A stretch of DNA of 64,000 nucleotides from CAIXSC01 sp046349935 (GCA_046349935.1 JAXMBK010000010.1:310001-374000); one strand, 5' to 3'; numbered from the stretch's first letter, positions 9,158 through 19,914 are shown. A program made the numbers and translations. Notes: generated from the letters alone by a model not told the origin.

Positions 9158-11205
9158 TGGCGGCGACGCCGTGGTTTTTGAGTTGGGATTGGTGGGCGAA
9201 TGGACTGCAGGCCGCTTTGGGCCTGGGAGTCGTGATCTTCGTCCACGAGTTGGGACATTTCATGGCCGCCAAAGCGTGCGGCGTGAAGTGCGAAAAGTTC
9301 TACGTCGGCTTCGACGTCCCCATTCGACTCGGACCGATTCGCCTCCCCCGGTCGCTCGTGCGCTTCCAATGGGGCGAGACCGAGTACGGCATCGGCATCC
9401 TGCCGCTCGGCGGCTACGTCAAGATGCTCGGTCAAGACGACGACCCGCGCAATGCGCAGGCCGAGTCGGATCGGACGAAGATCGGCGGCGAGGAAGGCGA
9501 ACCCCTGCGGCTCGACCCGCGCAGCTACCCGGCCAAGTCGGTGCCGCAGCGTATGCTGATCATCTCGGCCGGCGTCATCATGAACCTCATCTTCGCCGTC
9601 CTCTTCGCCGCCGTCGCGTATCGCCAAGGCGTCCCTTACACGCCGTGTGAAGTCGGCAATGTGATCGGGGGCAGCCCCGCGTGGAACGCCGGAATTCGTG
9701 AAGGCGATCGCATCATCCAAATCGGCCGCACCGGCGTTCCGAATTCGCACCTGCGCTACGACTGGGACCTCATTCAAGGCGTGGGACTCAATGGCGATCA
9801 GGATCTCGACTTCCTCCTCCGCCGCCCCGACGGGAAGGAAGATTGGGTGACGCTGCGTCCGCGGATCGTTTCCAACAACGGCGTCGACCGACCCATGATC
9901 GGCATCCTGACCAGCTTCTCAACCAAGCTGGCCGACACGCCGGCGATTCCCAATCAGCCGGCGGAAAAGGCCGGCTTCCAGGGGAAGGACGAAATCATCG
10001 CCGTCGACGGTGAGCCGGTCGCCAGCTACGCGGACTTTGTCGAGCGGGCGTGGAAGGCGGCGGACAAACCGCTGGAAGTCACCGTGAAGCGAGGCGATGC
10101 GACGACGACCGTGACGGTCGAGCCGAATCGCCGCCGCGGCTTCGGCATCGTGCCGGAGGCCGGCCCCGTGCTGAACGTGCGACTCGATTCGCCCGCCTCC
10201 CTCGCCGGCGTCAAACCGGGCGACCAGTTCAAGACGCTCAACGGCGAACCGATCGGCGATCTGTCGACGCTGCCGCATCGGCTGCGCGCCTACTTCGGTC
10301 AAGAAATCGAACTCGGCATCGTCCGACCGACGGCGAAGGGCGGCGTCGAGTCGCTGGTGGTGAAGGCGACGCCGCAAGCGCCGCGTGTAGGCTTGTTCGT
10401 CGAAGATCCGGCCCTCCTGGGCCTGCTCTCCGTCGATGCGCTCGGCATCACCTATAAGATCCTGCCGGTGATTGCATCCGTGACGCCCGACCTTCCGGCC
10501 GCTCAAGCGGGCCTTGCGCCCGGCGACAAGATCCTTACCTGCCAGATCGTTCCGCCGGCGGGGAAAGAACAAGAGTTCAAGGAGAAGTACGGCCCGCAAC
10601 TCACCGAACCCATCGTCCTCGACGACTCCCGCGAACACTGGCTCATGGTCGATTCGTTCCTGCAGGCCTTCCCGGAAGGCGCGAAGCTCAAGGTCGAAGT
10701 GGCGCGCGACAAGGAGAAGAAGACGGTCGAGTTGACGCCGGTGGAGGTGGCCGAGTATCTGCCGATGCGCGGGATGCGATTTACGCCGAAAAGCGAGATC
10801 TACGTTGCGCAGTCGTGGAGCGAAGCGTTGGCGCTCGGCGCCCGCCAGACGCGCGAGGATGCCTCGCGCATCTTGACGATGGTCAAGCGACTGGTCACCG
10901 GCAAGATCTCGTTCACCAACTTGGGCGGTCCGCTGTCGATCATGCGCATGGCTTCCGCCGAAGCGTCGCAAGGCAGCTCGCGGTTGCTCATGTTCCTGAC
11001 GTTCCTGAGCGCCAACCTGGCGGTGCTGAACTTCCTGCCCATCCCCGCGCTCGACGGCGGCCACATGGTGTTTCTCACCTATGAAGGCATTTTCCGTCGG
11101 CCGGTGAACGAGCGGGTGCAAGTGGCGCTGACGCTAGCCGGCGTCGCGTGCCTCATTTCGCTCATGGTCGTCGTCTTTGGGCTCGACATCTGGCGCTTCC
11201 GATAA
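9142..11205 (+). CDS. rseP: RIP metalloprotease RseP (site-2 protease) with multiple PDZ domains
   Basis: A 687-aa intramembrane zinc protease of family M50. HELGH (residues 35-39) sits in the first TM helix and the third zinc ligand in NFLPIPALDGG near residue 638, between C-terminal helices. The central part is unusually long: PDZ-like modules are recognisable by their SPA-x-AG-x-GD cores near residues 175, 271, 347 and 449, four instead of the usual one or two, which explains the length (about 450 in E. coli). Function by family: cleavage of anti-sigma factors or remnant signal peptides within the membrane. The start is GTG 9142 (strong ribosome site). It follows dxr directly and is probably cotranscribed with it. 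Confidence 0.93.
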   Translation: MDGLLMAATPWFLSWDWWANGLQAALGLGVVIFVHELGHFMAAKACGVKCEKFYVGFDVPIRLGPIRLPRSLVRFQWGETEYGIGILPLGGYVKMLGQDDDPRNAQAESDRTKIGGEEGEPLRLDPRSYPAKSVPQRMLIISAGVIMNLIFAVLFAAVAYRQGVPYTPCEVGNVIGGSPAWNAGIREGDRIIQIGRTGVPNSHLRYDWDLIQGVGLNGDQDLDFLLRRPDGKEDWVTLRPRIVSNNGVDRPMIGILTSFSTKLADTPAIPNQPAEKAGFQGKDEIIAVDGEPVASYADFVERAWKAADKPLEVTVKRGDATTTVTVEPNRRRGFGIVPEAGPVLNVRLDSPASLAGVKPGDQFKTLNGEPIGDLSTLPHRLRAYFGQEIELGIVRPTAKGGVESLVVKATPQAPRVGLFVEDPALLGLLSVDALGITYKILPVIASVTPDLPAAQAGLAPGDKILTCQIVPPAGKEQEFKEKYGPQLTEPIVLDDSREHWLMVDSFLQAFPEGAKLKVEVARDKEKKTVELTPVEVAEYLPMRGMRFTPKSEIYVAQSWSEALALGARQTREDASRILTMVKRLVTGKISFTNLGGPLSIMRMASAEASQGSSRLLMFLTFLSANLAVLNFLPIPALDGGHMVFLTYEGIFRRPVNERVQVALTLAGVACLISLMVVVFGLDIWRFR

Positions 11206-11300
11206 GGTTGTACGAACCCTTCGCGGCGCAACACACGCGTGCAGCCGACGGTGCGCAAGCACCAGGCTGCAACCTTGAGGCACACTAAGGAACGACGCCG

Positions 11301-11670
11301 ATGAGCGAAATCACGGGGACCGTCACGGGCCGCATGGAACAGGACACGCTGGTCGCCGCCGTGTCGCTTGAGCAGATTCGCGATGCGCTGCAGACGTACG
11401 CGCTGCGCGACGAGCTGCAGGCGATGATCGAGTCGTCGAAGCCGCGCGACGTCGTGGTCGACATGTCGAACGTGAAGTTCATCGGCAGCGTCGGCTTTCT
11501 GGCGTTCCTGAGCGTCCGCCGGCAACTGACGACCGGCCGCATCATCCTCGCCAACCTCTCCGAAAACCTGCAGAAGCTTTTCGCCCTCTGCCGACTCATC
11601 CCCACCGAAAAAGCCAGCGTCGCCCCCTTCGAAGTCGCCGCTGATGTCGCCGCCGCGCTCGGAAGATTAA

Positions 11671-11675
<5 letters not shown>
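11301..11675 (+). CDS. STAS-domain protein (anti-anti-sigma factor type)
   Basis: A 124-aa single-domain protein. The fold signature DVVVDMSNVKFIGSVGFLAFLSVRRQL matches the beta-strand/alpha-2 switch of SpoIIAA/RsbV proteins, and LANLSENLQKLFALCRL the following strand and helix. Family members bind serine-kinase anti-sigma factors and are switched by phosphorylation at the start of helix 2. Here that stretch reads G-S63-V-G where SpoIIAA has D-S-S-G, so only one serine is present; whether it is the phosphosite is uncertain. AAGGAA precedes the ATG. No partner kinase is adjacent; a PP2C-type phosphatase domain occurs at 58.9-60.1 kb. The TAG stop is supplied by the family A element. Confidence 0.85.
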
Positions 11676-11815
<140 letters not shown>

Positions 11816-11820
<5 letters not shown>

Positions 11821-14800
11821 GGGCGGCGGTTCCGCGGCGGAAGGCGTTGAAACGGTCGAGGTATCGGGTGGGCGGGTTCGAACGAGCGCCCGCGTCGCGG
11901 TTGTCGCGTTGTGCGTCGGCGGCGGCTTGGGCGGCGCGGCGTCGGTCGGCGGTGGGACGCAACCCAAGGCTCCGCAGCGATTCGTTCAACTCGCGCTGCG
12001 CGTTGGGGTCGTTTTCTTGCGCGGCTTGCTTGAGCGCCTGCCATTTCGCGACGAACTGACGTAGGTCGTCGGCGGTCCAACCCAATTGTCGCAACAGTTC
12101 CGCGTCGGGATTGTCGGCTTGCTGGCGGAGATGGTCGAGCACTAGGTCGGTTGCGCGCCGCGCGTACTCGGCGTTGCCTTCGTCTCCTTCCGCCGCTGCT
12201 CCGCCCTGCGACAGACGACGGTTGCTGGTGTCCGAGGGAATCCCGCCGCCCGCCGAGGCCGCCGCTCCCCCGCCCGTTCCCGTCGCCGGCGCGTCCGGCG
12301 ATTTGCCTTGCGGTTTGTCCCCCGGCTTGCCATCGCCGCCCGGCTTCCCTTGCGGGTCGTTGGGTTGAGCATTGTTCGAACCGACGCCGGGTGCCGAGCC
12401 GCTGCCGGGGCCGCGCTGATCGCCCGGATTGCCGGTTGGCTTGGGCGCAGGCGCCTGCTCGCCGGGCCGTCCCGTTTGCTCGCCGGCGCCCTTTTCGGGC
12501 GATGCGCCCGCGCCTTCGTCGGCCGACGTGGAATTGCCCGCGCTATCGTTGCCGGCTTGCTTCGCCCCTTGTCCGCCGCCTCGTTTTCCGCCGCCGCTTT
12601 GATCCCCCTGCACGCCGCCTTTCGAATCGCTTTGCCGTTTGCTCATGGAGGGCGCCGGCGGTTCCGGGGAATCGCTGGGGCGCGCGTTATCGGGGGACTG
12701 ATTCTTGGGGCGATCGGCCGTCTCCTTCATGGGCGCCGGCGCCGACCGCTCTTGCTTCGATTGTTCCCCCGCCCCCGACTCGCCGTTCTTGCCTTCGCTG
12801 CCAAGTTGCTTGCTCTCGGTCGTTTGCGTCTGGGGAGGCGATTCGTCCGGCTTGGTTTCGGCGGGGCCTAGCGGTTTCCCCGACTGAGTGCCGCTGGAGG
12901 CGGCGTCATTTGGCTTGCCGGCCCCCTGCGACTTCCGATCCGGTTGCTCGCCCGTCGGCTTTCCTTCCGGCTTTCCCGTTTGACCGTTCTCAGGCTTCTC
13001 CGCCCCCGGACTCACTCCCTCCTCCGGCTTCGCACGGGTCGCCGACCCGCCGTCGGTCCGCGGCGACGCGCCAGCCGAGCCGGGTGAGTTCGACGACTTG
13101 CCTTGCTGCTCTTGCTGCTTGCGGAGATGCTCAAGCGCGCGTTCGAAAACGTCGCCGTCGTCCAGCGGCTGACGGGTCCCGCCTGCCGCCCCCTCGCCTC
13201 CCGGTTCGCCGCCCGCCGTCGACTCCGACCCATCCGCCGGCACATCGCTGGGCTTGGCAGCGCCGTCATTGGGACGCGAACCTTGCGATTTGCTCGAACC
13301 GCCTTCTTGCTTGGCTCCGTTCGCGCTCCCGCTGTCGCGCCCCCCTTCGCCGCCGCCTTCCGTTCCGTCCTGCGCTCCTCCCTCGGAGCTGTCGCTGGCC
13401 GCATCTTTGCTCGACGCGCCCCCCTGGCCGCCCATCGGCTTTTCGTTCGGCTTGGCGCCTTGCTGCTGATCGCTCGAGGAACCGCCGCCCTGCTGCGGCG
13501 AGTTCATGGGCGGCTTCTCGCCAGGTTTCTCACTCGGCTTGTCGCCGGGTTTCTTGCCGGGTTTCTCGCCAGGCTGTTCGCCGCCCTGCTCGTTCGGCTT
13601 TCGACTCGGTTTGTCGCTGGGCTTGTCGCCGCCTTCGTTCCCCTCGTTTCGCCCCTCTTTCTTCCCCTGTTCGCTTCCCTTTTCCCCCTGCCGCGGTTGT
13701 TCGTCGGGCTTGGTGCGCGATTTATCGGGGGCGGCACTGTCTTTTGCTGCCGAGTCTTTCCCGGCCGAGTCTGGGCTGTCGGCGGCAGACGCTTTGTCGC
13801 TGGGCTTCTTGTTTTCTTCCTGCGCGTCGTCCTGCTTTTCGCTTCCTTCACCAGGCTGGTCGTCGCGCGGCGGGTCGGTGCGGCGAGCGGCCGCGGTGAT
13901 TTCGACCCACAGTTCTCGCGAGCGACGCACGTTGGGCGACGGCGCGAAACTGGGCGCCGCCGCTCGATTGTCGGCCGCGACGGCCGTGATCGAGACGACG
14001 TCCCCTTCCTTTAGCTCCAAGTCGGCCGGCTTGAGCGTCCACGTACGGACGACGGGCCCGACCGCCCCTTGCACGTCCTCAAGCAGTTCGCGTTCAAACA
14101 CCGTCTCGCCGCTCATCCGTCCTGCAATCGCCAACCGCGACAAGGCGAAGTCGGGGTCGAGCGCCCGGACGTCGATTTTGAGTTCTCCGTCCGCCGGCGT
14201 CGTCGCCCGTTCTTCCGCCGGTTTGGTGATCTCCACTTCCGGCGGCACATCCGGCAGGACTTCGATCCGATACACGACCGGCCGCGCATTGCGTTGCCCA
14301 TCGACGGTGAGAAATCGCACGACGTAGGCCGCATTTTTGGCCTGTCGCCGGTCCGGCGTCAGGTCCAGATAGAACGTTTGCCGAGCTGTCTTGCCGTCGA
14401 CGGTCATGTGCATTACTCGGTCCGCCGTGGCGGGACCGGTCCGAGCGGCCAGGGCCGCGACCGCCGCATCGGGGCCGTCCGTCGTCGCCGGTTCAAACTC
14501 AATCCAGGCCTTTTGAATCGGCTGATTGGCCTGCGCCACCACCGTCACTCGAGTGCCTTCCCAGGCCGACAAATCCCCTTGCCGCTCGAGCACTCGGCGC
14601 GGCCGAGCCATGTACGCCGGGTAGTCGTACTCCACTCGTTCCACCGCGATCAGCGGCGCGGGACTCACCGTCACGCGGTACGTCGGCGACGCCGCATCCC
14701 CCGCGACGATCCGATAGGCCACGTTCTGCTGCAGCCCAGACGACTCGGGCGGCAATTGTCCTTGCCAGGTGCGACCGTCCGCCGCGGCCGGCATGACCAA

Positions 14801-15583
14801 CCGCCGCTCGACCGTTTGCCCATCCTCGGTCGAATACACGAGCTCCACCTTCTCGTCGCTCGCCAACCCCACAACTCGCGCCGAAATGGCCAGCGCGTCG
14901 CCTTGATAGGCCTGGGCGTCGCCGGGGGACAAGTCGAGGATTTGCACTCGAGCGGGTCGGCCGATCGACGCCCACGGCGTCAGCACGCGACGCACCGTCG
15001 GCAGCGGGTCCTTGGGCGAAAACACCTTGTAGGCGCCGGCGAGCGCCACGACCGCGAGCAGCACATAGGCCAGGCGAAACACGGGCGAGTGGTCGATCGT
15101 CGCCTCCACCTCCAACTGGCCCACGTCGCGAGCGGCCCGCTGCTGGATGGCTCGATAAATCGACTCGTGGATCGTCTTCCGTTCGGGGCGCAGGAACAGG
15201 TAGTTGATCAGACTGTTCTGCAACGACGGCGTGACCTCTTCGATCACGCGTGCGACATACAGCGGGTTGATGGTGCGCAGCGCGACGGCGACGACGTGCC
15301 GCGCGAGGTACCAGGCCGCGCCGCCGACCAAGATCACCAGCGCCAGCCAGCGCCCGACCAACCCCAGGTCGAACAGCCAATGGTCGATCAGCACGGCGAG
15401 CAGAAGATAAACAAGCGTCGCGACGGCGCCGAGCAGCAAGCGGACGCCGATTTCGATTCCTTTGACGTGACGGCGAGCGACCGCGAGCTGGCGTTCGATG
15501 AGCTGTTCGCCGGCGAGTTCCGCCGACGACCCCGCGTCTGTCGCAGCGCTTGTGCGGGTTGTGCCAGCCGTGCCGCTTGCCAT
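11816..15583 (-). CDS. Large membrane-anchored protein with long disordered region
   Basis: A 1255-aa protein. Residues about 42-62, 75-95 and 165-185 are hydrophobic helices; residues 190-640 look like beta-rich extracytoplasmic domains (RVEYDYPAYMARPRR, YVVRFLTVDGQRNARPVVYRIEVLPDVPPEVEITKPAEERAT split over several strands). About 480 residues (roughly 650-1130) are low complexity, rich in K, P, G, E, S, Q and D. A conserved-looking folded C-terminus follows (YARRATDLVLDHLRQQ, LGWTADDLRQFVAKW). The layout recalls DUF4175-like and similar large planctomycete surface proteins, but I cannot assign a function. The open frame continues upstream to 15871 through a family A repeat; ATG 15583 is chosen because it follows GGGGGAA and avoids translating the repeat. 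Confidence 0.8.
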
Positions 15584-15756
15584 GCTCGTTCCCCCGGAAT
15601 CCCCAGCGTCCGCATTCCCCAGCGTTCGCATTTCCAACGGTCCAGTCCAAGTATACCCATTCGGACGCCGTAAGCCGCAAGATTTACCGTATTCAAGCGG
15701 CGCGGCGCGGGCGGAGGGGGCGGCGAAGCGAGTTCGGGCGCGGCCAGGCGGCCGCG

Positions 15757-15783
15757 AGACAGGCTGGAAGCCTGTCCTACGGC
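15757..15783. repeat. Single reverse arm of family A
   Basis: A lone GACAGGCTGGAAGCCTGTCC-type arm (core 15759-15775) followed by TACGG. Unlike most others it lies between two divergent gene starts (15583 minus and 15858 plus), so it cannot be a shared 3' end. The rest of 15584-15857 shows no gene. Confidence 0.85.
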
Positions 15784-15857
15784 GGATTTGCAAAGGGGGC
15801 GGGGCGGAGCTACAACCAGATTGTCTGTCATCCCGCCGCACTCCTTGGATTCGCGAC

Positions 15858-18359
15858 ATGCGCCTGCCCAAAATCCTCGCCCTCGTGGCGTTCGCTCTGA
15901 CTCCCTTCTCCGTCGCCGCTCAAGAAACCCCGCCCGCCCCCGCGCCGGCCGCCGAAGCTAAACCGGCCGAAGCAAAGCCGGCCGAGCCGCAGCCGGAAGC
16001 CAAGCCGGCCGAACCGAAGCCGGCGGAAAAGCCCGCGGAAGCCAAACCGGCAGATGCGAAACCCGCGGAGTCCAAGCCGGCGGAGTCCAAGCCGGCGGAG
16101 TCCAAGCCGGCGGAAGGGGCGCCGGCGGAGGCGACGCCGCCCAAGGGGCCGCTGCCGGGACACTCGTACCACGGCGAAGTGTTTAACGAAGGTGCGCGCC
16201 AGGCCGCCTACCTGATGCACGGGATGCCGAAGATCGTCTTCCCCACCTCGACCAAGAATCCCGAAGCGCAGAAGTTCATTGAACAAGGCATGGGGCAGCT
16301 GCACGGCTTCTGGTATTTCGAGTCGGAGCGGTCGTTCCGCCAAGCGGCCGCGATCGACCCCGACTGCGCGATGGCCTACTGGGGCATGGCCTTCTCCAAC
16401 TTCGACAATGAAAAGCGCGCCAAAGGCTTCATCGCCGAAGCGGTCAAGCGGAAAGACAAGTGCACCGAACGCGAACGCCTCTACATCGACGCGCTCGATA
16501 AGTTCCTGGCCGGCGACCGCAACAAGAACAAAGAGCGACACGAACAGTTCACTCGGTCGATGGAAAAGATCCTCTACCAGTTCCCCGACGACATCGAAGC
16601 CAAGGCGCTCGTCGCTCTGCGCCTGTGGCGCAATCGCGACGTGGGCATTCCCATCTCCAGCTACATGGCGATCGACGCGCTGCTGAGCGAAGTCTTCGCC
16701 GTGAACCCGATGCATCCGGCGCATCACTACCGCATTCACCTGTGGGACAACGAAAAGTCGGAGAAGGCCGTTCCGTCGGCGGCTGTCTGCGGGCAAACCT
16801 CCGCGGGCATCGCCCACATGTGGCACATGAGCGGCCATATTTTCTCGGGACTCAAACGCTACGAGGACGGCGCGTGGCAGCAAGAGGCGTCGGCGCGAGT
16901 CGACCATGCGCACATGATGCGCGACCGCGTGATGCCCGATCAGATTCACAACTTTGCTCACAACAACGAGTGGCTGATCCGCAACTTGATTCACATCGGC
17001 CGCGTCCGCGGCGCGATCGATTTGGCGCGGAACATGTGCGAACTGCCGCGGCATCCTAAGTACAACACGACCAAGCGCGGCAGCGCGAACTTCGGCCGCA
17101 CGCGATTGGTCGATGCGCTGACGACCTTCGAGCTGTGGGACGAACTGATCGCCCACTGCAACTCGCCGTACCTCGAACCGACCGACGACGTCGACGATCA
17201 ACAAAAGCGCCTCCGACTGCTCGGCGTCGCCCATTTCCGCAAAGGCGAACTGGAGCCGGCCAAGCAGATCCTGGCCGACTTCCAACAGCGGCTCGCGAAG
17301 GAAAAGGAAGCGCAAGACAAGGCGGGCGCGGAAGCCGAGATGAAGGCCAAGGGCGAAAACAAGCCGCAAGCCGACGTCGATAAGGCGAAGAACGAAGCGC
17401 GCAAGGGATTCGACGGCAAGATCCAAAACCTCGAACGCATCATCGCCGAACTCGAAGGCCTCCAGGCGCTCGCCGCCGGCGACGCCAAAGCGGCGTTGCC
17501 CCTGCTGCGGAAAGCGGGCAACGTGAACGCCGGCCTCCTGGCGCTCGTCCAGTTGCAAGCGGGCGAGAAAGAGGAAGCCGAAAAGGCCGTGCGTCAGTTC
17601 GTCAACAACAACAAGAATGAAGTTCAGCCGCTGGCCTCCCTCATCGAAATCCTCTGGCTGCTGGGCAAGAAGCCGGAAGCGGGCGAAGCATTCAAGGAAC
17701 TGCGCGACATCTCGGGCGCCATCGACGACCTGACCGTTCCCACCTTCGCGCGACTCGCCCCCATCGCCAAAGAGCTCAACCTGCCCGCCGACTGGCGAGT
17801 GGTGAAGCCGCCGCGATCCGACGTCGGGGCGCGCCCGCCGCTCGATACGCTCGGCCCGTTCCGCTGGAGCCCGTCGCCGGCGCCCGAGTTTTCGCTGGTC
17901 GACGCCGAGGGCAAGCCGCATGCCTTGCGGCAGCACCAGGGCAAGCCGATCGTCCTGATCTTTTACCTCGGCAGCGGCTGCCTGCACTGCGCCCAGCAGT
18001 TGCAGAAGTTCGGCCCGAAGGCGGCCGAGTTTGAAAAGGCGGGGATGAAGCTGCTGGCGGTAAGCAGCGATGATCAGACGGGGCTGAAGACGTCGATCGA
18101 CAACTACCAGTCGGGCCCGATGCCGATTCAGCTCCTGAGCAACTCGGACCTGTCGGTGTTCAAGGCGTATCGCTGCCACGACGACTTTGAGAACAAGACC
18201 CTGCACGGGACGTTCATCATCGACGGTCGCGGCTTCATCCGCTGGCAAGACATCAACTATGAACCGTTCATGGACGTCGACTTTGTGTTGGCGGAAGCCA
18301 AACGGCTGCTCAGCCAAACGACGTCGGCGCCCCCCGAAGCAAAACTGACGTCGCGGTAG
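15858..18359 (+). CDS. Secreted TPR-like protein with C-terminal thioredoxin-fold (AhpC/TSA-like) domain
   Basis: An 833-aa protein. Residues 1-21 are a signal peptide (MRLPKILALVAFALTPFSVA). Residues about 22-97 are an A/P/K/E linker made of short repeats; the DNA carries a 15-base unit (GAGTCCAAGCCGGCG) repeated three times near 16070-16115. Residues 110-600 contain tetratricopeptide-like helices (EQGMGQLHGFWYFESERSF, FRQAAAIDPDCAMAYWGMAF). Residues about 680-825 are a peroxiredoxin/thioredoxin-like domain (FSLVDAEGKPHALRQ, VLIFYLGSGCLHC, TFIIDGRGFIRWQD) with a CxxC pair C708/C711. It probably acts on substrates outside the cytoplasm; a redox role is inference. The open frame upstream of 15858 includes a repeat and is not part of the protein. 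It lies convergent to nothing and 138 bases before the Tad operon. Confidence 0.85.
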   Translation: MRLPKILALVAFALTPFSVAAQETPPAPAPAAEAKPAEAKPAEPQPEAKPAEPKPAEKPAEAKPADAKPAESKPAESKPAESKPAEGAPAEATPPKGPLPGHSYHGEVFNEGARQAAYLMHGMPKIVFPTSTKNPEAQKFIEQGMGQLHGFWYFESERSFRQAAAIDPDCAMAYWGMAFSNFDNEKRAKGFIAEAVKRKDKCTERERLYIDALDKFLAGDRNKNKERHEQFTRSMEKILYQFPDDIEAKALVALRLWRNRDVGIPISSYMAIDALLSEVFAVNPMHPAHHYRIHLWDNEKSEKAVPSAAVCGQTSAGIAHMWHMSGHIFSGLKRYEDGAWQQEASARVDHAHMMRDRVMPDQIHNFAHNNEWLIRNLIHIGRVRGAIDLARNMCELPRHPKYNTTKRGSANFGRTRLVDALTTFELWDELIAHCNSPYLEPTDDVDDQQKRLRLLGVAHFRKGELEPAKQILADFQQRLAKEKEAQDKAGAEAEMKAKGENKPQADVDKAKNEARKGFDGKIQNLERIIAELEGLQALAAGDAKAALPLLRKAGNVNAGLLALVQLQAGEKEEAEKAVRQFVNNNKNEVQPLASLIEILWLLGKKPEAGEAFKELRDISGAIDDLTVPTFARLAPIAKELNLPADWRVVKPPRSDVGARPPLDTLGPFRWSPSPAPEFSLVDAEGKPHALRQHQGKPIVLIFYLGSGCLHCAQQLQKFGPKAAEFEKAGMKLLAVSSDDQTGLKTSIDNYQSGPMPIQLLSNSDLSVFKAYRCHDDFENKTLHGTFIIDGRGFIRWQDINYEPFMDVDFVLAEAKRLLSQTTSAPPEAKLTSR

Positions 18360-18497
18360 TCGCCGTTTCCCGGGAGCAAACCGCCCGCTAGCGCGGGAGC
18401 GGCTGAGGGGCGCGCCGAGTTGCGGTCGGCAAGGTGCGAATTCCGTAGGTGACGGCGCGACCGCGGGCGGCGACTAACTTGTCGGGGAGAATCGGCC

Positions 18498-19619
18498 ATG
18501 TCTCGGGAGACGATCTTTGCGGCGAGCGTCGAGTACTTTTTAAGTCCGATCTTGCCGTTTCTGCGCGATCCGACGGTCACCGAGGTGATGGTCAATCGCT
18601 TTGATCAGGTGTACGTCGAGCGCGGCGGGCGACTGTACAAAACCGATGCCAAGTTCGCCAGCGACGACGCGCTGCTGTCGGCCGTGCACAACGTGGCGCA
18701 ATGGGTCGGACGACGCATCGACGAACTCCAACCAGTGCTCGACGCACGTCTGCCCAATGGCTCGCGCGTGCACGCCATCCTGCCGCCCGGCTGCCGCAAC
18801 GGCACCTGCCTGACGATCCGCAAGTTCAAAGCGGGCGGCATGACGCTGGACGACCTCATCGGCTACGGCAGTTTGAACGAGGCGGCGGCCGAATTCCTGC
18901 AGTTGTGCGTGCGGCTGCACAAGAACATCGTCGTCTCGGGCGGAACCGGCACCGGCAAAACGTCGCTGCTGAACGCCATGTCGACCGCGATTCCCGAGGA
19001 AGAGCGGATCGTGGTGATCGAAGACACGTCCGAATTGCGACTGAACCAGGAGCACGTGGTGTACTTGGAGGTGCAGAAGCCGGACCCTCAGGGGCGCGGC
19101 GGCCTCACCATCCGGCAGTTGTTCGTGGCGTCGCTGCGCATGCGCCCCGACCGCATCGTGGTGGGCGAAGTGCGGGGCGGCGAGGCGCTCGACATGATTC
19201 AGGCCATGCTGAGCGGCCACACCGGCAGTCTCACGACGGTCCACGCCAACACCACTCGCGACGCCCTCACGCGACTCGAAACCCTCTCGCTCATGTCCGA
19301 CGTCAGCCTGCCGGTCTATGTGGCTCGAGCGCAAGTGGCGGCGGCCGTGCAATTGATTGTGCAATTGGGGCGTTTTTCGGAGGATGGCTCGCGTCGAGTG
19401 ACCCGGATTTCCGAAGTCCTGGGGTTGGGGGCCGATCAGCAGTACCAGCTGCGCGACCTGTACGTGCTGCGAATGCGCGGTCGAGACGCGCAGGGCCAGC
19501 TGGTCGGGGAGCTGGAAGCGACCGGGGAGCAGCCGACGTTCGCCTCCGAGCCCCTCGAACAGGGGCTTCTGGACCGCGTGAAGGCGAGTCGCCCGCTTTG
19601 GCGTTTGACCCCTATGTAA
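18498..19619 (+). CDS. tadA: Tad pilus / type IVb secretion ATPase (CpaF/TadA)
   Basis: A 373-aa cytoplasmic hexameric ATPase of the secretion ATPase superfamily that powers Flp pilus assembly. Visible: N-terminal PTVTEVMVNRFDQVYVERGG, Walker A GGTGTGKTS (about 149-157), Asp box VVIEDTSELRL, LFVASLRMRPDRIVVGEVRGGEALDMIQAM (Walker B with VGEVRGGEA) and the His box GHTGSLTTVHANT. The ATG follows GGGGAGA. It is shorter than full CpaF (about 450 aa) because the long N-terminal extension is missing. It opens an operon of seven closely spaced genes. The 138 bases before it hold no gene; a weak inverted repeat (CCCGC/GCGGG near 18386) may end the upstream transcript. Confidence 0.93.
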   Translation: MSRETIFAASVEYFLSPILPFLRDPTVTEVMVNRFDQVYVERGGRLYKTDAKFASDDALLSAVHNVAQWVGRRIDELQPVLDARLPNGSRVHAILPPGCRNGTCLTIRKFKAGGMTLDDLIGYGSLNEAAAEFLQLCVRLHKNIVVSGGTGTGKTSLLNAMSTAIPEEERIVVIEDTSELRLNQEHVVYLEVQKPDPQGRGGLTIRQLFVASLRMRPDRIVVGEVRGGEALDMIQAMLSGHTGSLTTVHANTTRDALTRLETLSLMSDVSLPVYVARAQVAAAVQLIVQLGRFSEDGSRRVTRISEVLGLGADQQYQLRDLYVLRMRGRDAQGQLVGELEATGEQPTFASEPLEQGLLDRVKASRPLWRLTPM

Positions 19620-19662
19620 GGGGCGGTAGAATCGAGTCAGGCACGGGAGGATGAACGCAGCA

Positions 19663-19914
19663 ATGACGGACGCGCCCCAGAGCCCGACGCTCGACCCAAC
19701 CGCCGCTCGCCCTGTTCGTATGCCCGCTCCGCGTGCGCGACATTGGCATATGCGACATTGGCGTGCGCTGCGCCGGGGAGCTGCGACGCTGGATTACGTC
19801 CTGGTGATGGGCGTCGTCATGCCGCTCGTGGTGTTCGTGTATTGGGCGGCGCCGAGGGCCATGAATCTAGTGTTTGAATTGACAAGCGTCGTGATGGGCT
19901 GGCCGTTTCAGTGA
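19663..19914 (+). CDS. Small pilin-like membrane peptide of the Tad locus
   Basis: About 83 aa. After a polar, Arg-rich leader comes GAATLDYVLVMGVVMPLVVFVYWAAPRAMN, a hydrophobic helix preceded by G-A-A and containing E/D-Y-like (D-Y), similar in layout to Flp-type pilins whose leader is removed before the hydrophobic helix. ATG 19651 sits directly against its GGGAGG and so is unlikely to be used; ATG 19663 is 12 bases from it. The protein is either a minor pilin or an accessory pseudopilin. It lies 43 bases after tadA. Confidence 0.7.
   Translation: MTDAPQSPTLDPTAARPVRMPAPRARHWHMRHWRALRRGAATLDYVLVMGVVMPLVVFVYWAAPRAMNLVFELTSVVMGWPFQ

Noticed and set aside
12151..13899. Long open frame on the plus strand inside the large minus-strand membrane gene
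   Set aside because: It is Arg/Pro-rich translation antisense to the low-complexity, GC-rich region and has no ribosome site or recognisable domain.
15498..15857. N-terminal extension of the TPR/thioredoxin protein
   Set aside because: The frame is open but crosses a repeat arm and the start of the divergent gene; the signal peptide begins at 15858.
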